Positions 57,211 to 64,000 of a stretch of DNA of 64,000 bases are shown in pieces. The stretch lies in assembly GCF_000341285.1 (NCBI RefSeq), contig NW_005178429.1:1-64000 (forward strand), written 5' to 3'. The DNA is from Galdieria sulphuraria. Its lineage: Eukaryota; Rhodophyta; Bangiophyceae; Galdieriales; Galdieriaceae. Below the pieces are notes generated by a model. The model did not search any database. It was not told the origin of the DNA and saw only the letters and a list, made by a program, of their open reading frames with translations. Positions within the stretch are counted from its first letter, which is position 1. Each line of letters opens with the position of its first letter. Both the position numbers and the translations under genes were made by a program.

Positions 57211-58820
57211 ATGCATTGTTATGTATGTCATTCGTTCGGAAACTTGTGCTCAACGAAGATCACAAGTTTTCAATATAAAACTCAATATGCAAAACGTCAT
57301 CATAATATTTTACTAAAGTGTTCAACGGTTCCTGTTGATAGGAGGAGACTTACTTCATTTCCGTTTCCTTTATTAGAGAAAAGAGAGAATGATGAAGTTT
57401 GGAACTTGAACTCTACAGCTATAACGGAGTTTCTTCAACACTATCAACACTCTCCAGTTTTATTTAGCAGATGCTTTCCTGATCTGTTCTTTGCAATAAC
57501 TCCAGAAGAGCTAGCAGGACTTGCTTGTGAAAGTGGATTTGTGTCACGTGTCGTTCAACACTTTCCAACCAAAGAAGTTGGTAAGCAATGGAAAGTTTTC
57601 TGGGGTCCTTTTTCAGAAAAATATTTCGAAAGCTTTCCTAAGAAGAACGCCACGTTGCTAGTTCATGATGTGGAAAGGTATAGAATTCTATTTTTTTGCT
57701 ATACTTAAGTGCCTTCTGCAGATATTTTCCTCAAGTGGAGCAGTTACTAAGATATTTTCGGTTCATTTCGAATTACAGAATAGACGATGTTATGTTATCG
57801 TATGCGACTTATGGAGGAGGTGTTGGTCCGCATATTGACAACTATGACGTATTTCTTATTCAGGCAAGAGGAAGAAGAAAGTGGCTTCTCCATTTGTCAC
57901 CTCTGAAGAAGGACGAGGAAGATTGGCTGCCTAATCAAGTGCGTGTCGTTTAATTTTTTATTTGCGAAATTCTCTTGCCAATTTGTTAGGAATTGCGAGT
58001 TTTAAGATCTATTCCTTCTTCAATGAATGTAGAATGTATTTTAGAACCTGGAGATATGCTTTATCTTCCTGCTCGTTGTCCACATTGGTATATGAATAGA
58101 GTCTTTGAGTAATCCTTGGCTTATCAATCGTATATAGGGGAATCTCTTTGGATAATGATTGTATGACATATTCAGTAGGCCTTCGATTGCCTTCCATGCA
58201 GAATATGCTGTTTGCTATGATGGAACATTATACTGAACAGTTTCCATTGGAAGAAACTTTCCTAGACAAATGTCTTCCTTCGTATACAGCAGCAGATGAC
58301 CCAGGAAGAATAAGACAATTATCTACAATCCGTACTCATTTGTTGAAAGAAATTCGATATTTATTATCTGGTGAGTATTGGCAAAACAAGTGCATTATAT
58401 TTCAAATGACTGTGCATAGATAAACTTAACTTTCGTTCTTTTCTTGGAAAATTGCTAACAACTCCTATTCGATTGGATATGACACAGTTGACAGAGCAAG
58501 AAGAAGAGGAGTCTGAAGAAAAAGCTGAAAACCTGGCTAGAGGGTTCTGGTCCGGTATTGTTGTGTTGGAACGAACGAAAGGGTGCAAAGCTGCATATAT
58601 AGCTTCTTCCAAAGAAGTACCTTGCATGCTATTTGTGGATGGAACAGAATATCGACTGCCCAAAGGAAAACTTTTCGATCAGTTTGCGAAAATGTTTTGT
58701 GATAAGCAAATTCCACTCATCAGATGTCGTAAATTGATTGGATTTCAGCAGCATTCAGATTTCATTGGTCTGTTCAAGTCGCTGCTATTAAATAGAAGTC
58801 TTGAGCACTTAACCCAATAG
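57211..58820 (+). CDS. JmjC/cupin ribosomal oxygenase, RoxA (YcfD) type, organelle-targeted
   Basis: Five exons, introns at about 57677-57720, 57940-57988, 58094-58139 and 58371-58420. [19 protein letters not shown] carries the Fe(II)-binding HxD; the second His is in ARCPHWGI; Arg of RGRRKW binds 2-oxoglutarate. The [11 protein letters not shown] block distinguishes the RoxA branch (bacterial YcfD hydroxylates Arg of ribosomal protein uL16) from human MINA53/NO66. The first 50 residues are basic with few acids, a possible organelle transit peptide, fitting a bacterial-type ribosome as substrate. C-terminal winged-helix-like part ([15 protein letters not shown]). Its stop is 27 bp from the next start. 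Confidence 0.88.
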
Positions 58821-58847
58821 CGTTTAAAAATATTGAAACTGTTAAAT

Positions 58848-59771
58848 ATGGATATGAGGAATCTAGTAAAGGACAATATGGTTCCAGAGTTTATGCGACA
58901 ACCTGGTATCAAAAAAGGTGACCAGAACACCTTTTATCCCCACTCTCCTCAACTGACAGCTTGTGGTTGTGCCAAGGCTATCGAAAACCCTCAGAAAATA
59001 TTTGGCAAATTCTTACGTCTCTCGTTCAAATTCATAATGAGACGGGTTGGTGTCTTTTGTCAGAGTTTCGAGACGTTGAGTAAAGTGTGAAAATTAGGAA
59101 ACGTGTGGACTCACTTATTGAGCGGCGGCCTGTTTCTTTTACTTGTCCCTTATACATATCACTCTTTAAGTGAATATGACAAGAAGGATGTTTTATGTAT
59201 GTTAGTTTTTGTGCTTTCTGCTTCATTTTGTTTTTTTGGTTCAGCAACTTATCACTTATTTATATGTACGAGGAAGTGGCATTATACTTTGAGGCATATC
59301 GATCATAGTGGAATTATCAGTATGGTTTGTGCTTCTTATTTACCAGCACTGAATAGAGGATTCAAGTGTTTTCCTTGGTATCAACAACTTTATATGGGTA
59401 TGACTATCGTTTGCTGGATAGTTATCATTATAATTGTCCCAGTGCTGGACAAGCGAGAGAGACGTACTCAAAGAAATATCGTTTTGTTTACTTCTGCCAC
59501 TTGGGGAATCATTCCGTTGATTCATTTCTGTTTACGTGGAAGATATGGTTGGCAAATGTTTCTGGTTTCTACTTTAGTTATGTGGTTGGTATATGGTTTG
59601 GGTTTCCTCTTTTACGTAACAAAATGGCCAGAGATTCGCCACACCGGTAAGTTCGATATATGGGGCCATTCTCATCAATTGTGGCATTTGTGTACAATAT
59701 TTGCGTCCTTGTTCTGGTGGTATACACTGATGAAGATGCATAAAGAGTTGCCTGATTCGCTGCATTGCTAA
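58848..59771 (+). CDS. PAQR family (adiponectin receptor / haemolysin III-type) seven-helix membrane protein
   Basis: Three exons joined across about 58915-58977 and 59050-59099. After MVPEFMRQPGIKK the splice gives GYRKPSENIWQIL, HNETGNVWTHLLSG, the PAQR entry motif; then FFGSATYHLF and HIDHSGI with metal-site residues, helices spanning YLPALNRGF...WYQQLY and VMWLVYGLGFLFYVTKW, ending DIWGHSHQLWHLCTIF with the conserved zinc His pair. PAQRs may act as receptors or ceramidase-like hydrolases; the eukaryotic AdipoR group is indicated by the HNETGN and DIWGHSHQLWH blocks. Length, about 270, is standard. Its stop is 16 bp from the convergent BCD1 stop. Confidence 0.93.
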
Positions 59772-59787
59772 TAAAAATAACAATTCC

Positions 59788-60650
59788 TTAATGCAAATTG
59801 TGAGTGGTTTCCAAATCTTCAAAGGGTAGAAGAACAGCAATTGTTGGAAACTCGACGACTACTTTTCCTTGCAATATCTGCTTAAGCGAACATGTCACAT
59901 CACACTTGTAGAATGCATTGTCATCAAAGGCACGACGCTTATCCGATACCAGATACACTTGCAACTCTTCCACTTTATATTTTGAGTAGGTCTGTCGAAG
60001 CTGAGATAGGTTCTTATTTCCTGAAAGGGGAGGAACTGATTGGAGAATACGTTCAAACAATTCTTTCAGAGGCTCATTCTCGTTAACACGCATAAGTTGC
60101 CAGGCGAGTTTCAAATATGGAAAAACCAAACGAAGTGACCAAAAGATGCAACAGTTCTTAAAAGAGTAAACGGATTCATTCAACTTTGCCTTGGTGAAAA
60201 CTCGAGGAAGAAAACAAACACTGACATTCGACTGTTTTGCTTTTCTCTCAAGTAGTTTGTTCTTCTTTTGGATGTGAAAACTGCTTTTTTGGTCGTCCTT
60301 CAAACGTTGTAGTTGCACCAGTGCCGACGATGACGCACGATGTACTTCTTCCAAAAAAGTATAATCGTTTAAAAAAGTGTCTTCCGTATATTGCGTCATT
60401 GGTATGAAGTTGGATTTTTGTCGCTTTCCCTCACAACCCTAGTAACAATAGTTTTTATACTTGCTTTACACTCCAATGCAGTACAACTTACTGTTTGTTC
60501 TTTATGTTTTCTTACACAAAGCACTGAACAAGTTCGTGTTCCACAAGAAGGACATCTATATTTTGCAGGTTCTGCCTCATTATTGCTATTTTCTAAACAA
60601 CAGACTTGACAGACCTCTTGTGAAATGTTCACATCTCTTCCCCCATCCAT
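59788..60650 (-). CDS. BCD1: Box C/D snoRNA protein 1 (BCD1/ZNHIT6)
   Basis: Two exons. zf-HIT finger: CQVCCLENSNN...YRCPSCGTRTCSVLCVRKHK. The frame change at about 60440-60490 is solved by an intron starting after HKEQT and ending at TTACTAG, giving CEGKRQKSNFIPMTQYTEDT, the diagnostic continuation of BCD1. It then reads FLNDYTFLEEVHRA, ...VFTKAKLNESVY. The protein is required for stable box C/D snoRNP assembly in the nucleolus (Hit1-Rsa1-BCD1 system). Start ATG 60650; the frame ends ...TTHNLH at 59788. Predicted length about 270, shorter than the human protein. Confidence 0.87.
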
Positions 60651-60676
60651 CTTTGCTGAAATCAGTTAAACCCTTT

Positions 60677-61691
60677 CTACGGACGGAAAGCTGATTCAGT
60701 TAAGAAGCAATTTCCTTCGATATCTAAAAACGAAATCTTTTCTACGTGGGGATAAGATATTGAGACTGCAATAAAAACAGGTTCAATGTTTTCTAAGAGC
60801 AAAAAGTTATACGTCGACCTGGAATATTTTCCGACAACTATTTTTCTACAACTGTGTAACACATTGTCCAACGCTTCCGTATCTAATTCAAAACTTTTCA
60901 GTGAACCTTTTGCAATACCTTCTCCAGTTGCTTTGACAAGAGATTCCTTCAATGTCCAAATACGGAGAAACGATTCCATTTGCTGATAACTAGGTTGACT
61001 CAATAACCAATTCAACTCGGCATCCGAAAGATACTTCTTTGCAATGTCAAGATAACCTTTCACTTTTCTATTCTTATTTTCTATATCTATGCCAATCTCT
61101 CTGTCACACGAAATTGCCACTGCACATAAACCTTTCGTATGCGATAAGCTGAAAGATATTCGAGGAGTCGAAGGAATACTGCTTTGAAGCACAGGTTTTC
61201 CACCTTCCAAAGTCGTAAAGCTCAAATCTTTAGGTTCACAAATCGTCAAATATTTTGATAAAGCAGTTCTCATAACACCTCTTCCTACAATAAACGTATC
61301 TCGACTCTAATGAAAAGCAAGTAAGATAACCGCAATTCTACTTTTCACCAAAGTGTACCTCTAAAGACAGGAATTCCTTACACTTCATTTTTTCTTCCAA
61401 GGATAATAACTTGAAAAGATTCTCTACTGTGTGCTTCGATACGCTACTCAACCAAATATGAACTTGATTCTGTGGTGGAGGAAGCGAAGAAGAGCTCATA
61501 AAATACTGAAGTATGCAATATTTCTGTCTATGCCACGGTACATTAAGGGACAAAAATTTTTTACCACTAAACTGCAACGGAATAAAGCATATTTGCCAAG
61601 TCAAAATATTATAAGCAAGTTGCTCTCTTCGCGTGACCAACATCAAATGCTCATGTTCCTCACCTTGTACTGGGATTGTTGCAAAGTTCAT
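60677..61691 (-). CDS. 4'-phosphopantetheinyl transferase, Sfp/AASDHPPT type
   Basis: Two exons with an intron at about 61293-61345 linking EFLSLE to SRDTFIVGRGVMRTAL. Catalytic features: FSLSHTKGLCAVAI, the GIDIENK motif with metal-binding Asp and Glu, and WTLKESLVKATGEGIAKG (Glu, Lys). It attaches phosphopantetheine from CoA to acyl-carrier or similar proteins; N-terminal VHIWLSSV with FKLLSLEEKMKCKEF identifies the two-domain Sfp type. ATG 61691 is 76 bp from the divergent coiled-coil gene. No targeting peptide is evident. The C-terminal residues FRP extend past the usual end. Confidence 0.9.
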
Positions 61692-61767
61692 GCTGGAAAG
61701 AACCGTTCACTGCAACATACTAAGTGTTCCAAGCGAAACAAACGATATCTCACAAGTTGGAACGGTT

Positions 61768-62474
61768 ATGTCTTATGTTGTGACTTTGTGGAAGAGAAAG
61801 GTAGAAGCACTGAAAAAGCTTCAAATGTGTCGACTTCCCTGCTGCAGACCATTGGTATGGAAGAGTTGAGAGAAGAGCTGAGAACCAGTCTGGAAAATGC
61901 CATAAGAAAAGCCAAGAACAAAGAAGAGTTTGAGTTGACCGAGGAGGAGTGTAAAATCTTGGATGACCTGGAGGTTTGCGTGCAATTCGTAGTTTGTACA
62001 AGAAAGCTTAACTAAGCTTCACTTTAGAAACAAGGAGTGAAGGAGTTGCGAGATATTTTTGAAGTTTTAAAGGAGCAAATGAGCACTCTCAAAAACAACG
62101 AAGAACAAAAGCAAATAGTAGATGAAGCAGCTGTGAGACAGGAACGAATGTTGGAAGTCTACGATCAACAAGTCAAGTCGCTTCTTCAAGTGATGCAACA
62201 AGAGCGGAAGAAGTTGGACCAAGAGAAAACACATATAGAACAGCTTCGAAAGCAATATGAGGAAGACTTGAAACGAAGGGAGACTACTAGACCAAACACG
62301 ATTCCAAAGCTATTGCTGTTTGCATCCGGAATAACTTTTGGTTTCTCTAGCCTTTACTATGTCTGGATAGCCCTTAGAACAGATCATAGCGATAACTTAC
62401 AAAATGCTGTTTGGAATGCTTTGGCTACAGTTGTTGCTGTTCTTGTGTATGAAAACCAAACAAAGAGGAAATGA
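61768..62474 (+). CDS. Coiled-coil protein with C-terminal membrane helices, unknown family
   Basis: Three exons (introns 61801-61851 and 61974-62028 approximately) from ATG 61768: MSYVVTLWKRK joins to TIGMEELREELRTSLENA, then KNKEEFELTEEECKILDDLE. After the next join, KQGVKELRDIFEVLKEQMST starts a long coiled coil (VRQERMLEVYDQQVKSLLQV, ERKKLDQEKTHIEQLRKQY). The C-terminus has a first hydrophobic segment (LLLFASGITFGFSSLYYVWIAL), a short loop, and a second (VWNALATVVAVLVYE) before KRK. Predicted topology: soluble coiled coil anchored by a C-terminal hairpin; perhaps a tether or organelle-shaping protein. No match that I recognise. Confidence 0.65.
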
Positions 62475-62507
62475 CAAACATCAGTAAAGAGTAAAATCGT
62501 GCGGAAC

Positions 62508-63254
62508 TTATTGGTATTTTCGTAATGTACGTCTGTGCTCTGTTTCTTGTGGTGGAGCACTCTGACTTTGTTCTTCTCTGGTTCTCGACGTTTCCTGTAA
62601 CTGTGAGATTGTCGTACACAAAGAACAGAATGGGACTAACCATCTCGCTTGAGCCATCAAAAGAAGCAAACGTACAAAGAATCTCTAAAAGAGGTCCTCG
62701 CAAACTATTCAATTCCATCCAGGATATGTTATTAATCTTGATAAACGGTGTTCGCTCTCGAACGTTAAACAAACCCTTCCTAAGCTTATTGGTTCTCAAG
62801 TCAAGAAGGTCTTCCAAGGCTTTTCTAATCTATTTGAATAAGCACTAGGTTGTTAGAGGTTTCAAACCGCTAAAAAGCCCTGAGCGCAAACCTTGAAAGG
62901 TTGTTCTAGGTCGTCTGAAGCAACGTGAAGCAACTTGGACGCTATTTCCATGTAGTGCTGATGCAACTGTACCAAACCACTGTTAGGATTATTTCGCTCT
63001 TCCTCCACTTTTGCAAGTATCTTTTCCTCTGTAAGCCAACTCGGCGGCAATATGCGACACCGTTTGGCCTCCTTGAGACCTACAGCCAACCATAGAGGTA
63101 CGGTGACTGGTATTCCTACTTCAAATGGACCGAAATCTCCAGCTATAAGGTTAACTACTGGAAGCTTTATATTAGGAATAATTTCAATTAGTTCGTCGTC
63201 AGCAAAGAATTCTACCTGTTGACAAGTCAGGCGCTGCGTCTCTTTTAAACTCAT
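62508..63254 (-). CDS. GINS2: DNA replication complex GINS subunit 2 (PSF2)
   Basis: Three exons. LTCQQVEFFADDELIEIIPN then VVNLIAGDFGPFEVGIPVTV, VPLWLAVGLKEAKRC and RILPPSWL are the GINS2 signature. Exon 2 starts IRKALEDLLDLRTNKLRKGL and INNISWMELNSLRGP. GINS is part of the CMG helicase with CDC45 and MCM2-7. Open frame beyond DGSSEM runs on to 62425 and would overlap the coiled-coil gene, but an intron (GTTAGT...TTACAG, about 62584-62631) gives a Glu/Gln-rich tail ending RKYQ at 62508, which avoids the overlap. The start uses ATG 63254; a TTG upstream is ignored. Confidence 0.88.
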
Positions 63255-63618
63255 TTTTGGCGCCAAATTTCAGCGAGCTTTCATTTTTCCTCGTGAAAAG
63301 CAAATTCTGTTCAAGCGTCTTCTGTTTGGGAGGTCAGACTTTTGTTGTCCTAATTTCTATGTTCTCATCGAAGAGCTCAATAAAGTATGATTAAAATATT
63401 TTACTTTAAAGTTGATTGAACTATTCAAAGCGAAGATAATCGTTTACTTTCAACATTTGACTTGGGGAGTAAAGCTACATATCTTCATCAACTTTGATAA
63501 CAATTACTTCGCTCCACGTTTCCCACAGATGGTGCGTGAAGTGATAGCAGTAGGACTCATCTTAAATAACTATCTTTCTTCTCTAAAGTGTAATTATAAA
63601 AAGACAAACCTGTAAGTA
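63255..63618. other. Intergenic region GINS2 / SLX9-like
   Basis: Minus-strand tandem genes; a 67-codon plus-strand frame (63412-63615) has no known domain. Confidence 0.4.
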
Positions 63619-64000
63619 TTATCTAAACGTTGCTGAAGTACGAAGTACACTTGACAAGTGCTCGGAAAGGGCCTACAAAATTCTTTAACAATTATTCGAC
63701 GTTGCGATTCAAACAATACTCACTTGAAATGGGTTCTTCTGGAACAGCGGGTGTCCAACTACCTCCTTTAGCTGCTCACTCTCTCGGAAAATCAAGCTCC
63801 GCTTCTTCCTTTCTGTCAGTTTGTTAGAAACTTCGTGAGGCAACCTGACCATCGAGGATGCATCATCTTGTCCGTTTTCTATTTCCAACAAAGACTCTCG
63901 AAGATCTGAAACAACGTCAAGGAAGCTGGTTTTTATGGACTTTTTCCAGGGTCGTATCTTATGCTCTATTTTCTCTTCCTGCCTTTTCAACAAGTTTTCA
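63619..64000 (-). CDS. SLX9: SLX9-like ribosome biogenesis protein (5' end beyond window)
   Basis: Partial gene; the frame is open to the window end without a start. KIEHKIRPWKKSIKTSFLDV, DLRESLLEIENGQ are basic/acidic. An intron at about 63682-63731 joins LKEVVGHPLFQKNPFQ to ALSEHLSSVLRTSATFR, giving the SLX9 C-terminal motif (HPxFQxNPFxAIxEHL type). SLX9 family proteins act in 40S pre-ribosome maturation and export. The assignment rests mainly on the C-terminal motif. Confidence 0.7.

Noticed and set aside
61431-62015. Plus-strand frame of 194 codons overlapping the PPTase gene
   Set aside because: Its upstream two-thirds is antisense to PPTase; only the 3' part is the real coiled-coil exon, which splices to another ATG.
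62425-62817. Long GINS2 C-terminal frame
   Set aside because: The tail reads hydrophobic and overlaps the neighbour; an intron gives a better end.
1-64000. Bacterial operons, CRISPR arrays, insertion sequences, prophage
   Set aside because: No repeat arrays, transposase motifs or ribosome-binding-site organisation; spliceosomal introns throughout show a eukaryotic nuclear sequence.
1-64000. tRNA and rRNA genes
   Set aside because: No cloverleaf-like or rRNA-like sequence noticed by eye in intergenic regions; a tRNA scan was not possible, so small permuted or intron-containing tRNAs could be missed.

Overview
The window looks like nuclear DNA of a compact unicellular photosynthetic eukaryote, most likely a cyanidiophyte red alga (Galdieria-like). 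This is inference, resting on several observations: genes packed on both strands with gaps often under 100 bp; many introns of only about 45-60 nt; AT-rich intergenic DNA; a plastid-type tocopherol/plastoquinone methyltransferase beside purely eukaryotic machinery (ATR, PSTAIRE-type CDK, AP-3 sigma, V-ATPase subunit H, GINS2, EMC2, PP6 SAPS subunit). Most genes are split. Spans given are whole CDS extents including introns; the main splice joins were worked out by hand from GT-AG (and three GC-AG) boundaries and protein-family continuity.

Layout. 1-2550: a P-loop NTPase-like protein with a SAM-like C-terminus, in DNA where about 45 single n's mask the stop codons of the wrong frame. 3.9-11.2 kb (+): nitrilase, VTE3 methyltransferase, long GST-like protein, Ulp1/NEDP1-type protease, Deg protease. 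11.3-15.1 kb (-): a 12-exon gene whose predicted 1091-residue product joins a membrane anchor, SMP lipid-transfer domain, C2-like region, DEP domain and DUF547; this is the most unusual gene here. 15.7-19.4 kb: MsrB, MGMT (+), AP-3 sigma, uracil-DNA glycosylase (-). 19.9-27.6 kb: V-ATPase H, nucleotide-sugar 4,6-dehydratase, GT31 glycosyltransferase, mitochondrial stomatin-like protein, RING protein. 27.7-37.8 kb: EMC2, an unresolved minus-strand region, plastid alpha/beta hydrolase, mitochondrial SAM carrier, CGFS glutaredoxin, uL5-like protein, USP, secreted alpha-amylase. 38-47.8 kb: CDK and the large ATR kinase (interrupted by a 127-n gap). 47.9-64 kb: GT14 transferase, SAPS protein, organellar-type IleRS, MOCS3, RoxA-type oxygenase, PAQR receptor, BCD1, phosphopantetheinyl transferase, a coiled-coil membrane protein, GINS2 and the 3' part of an SLX9-like gene.

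The genes are mostly unrelated housekeeping functions rather than a cluster. Some neighbours suggest shared promoters: mitochondrial SAM carrier/CGFS glutaredoxin (39 bp between start codons), MOCS3/RoxA (62 bp) and PPTase/coiled-coil protein (76 bp) are divergent pairs.
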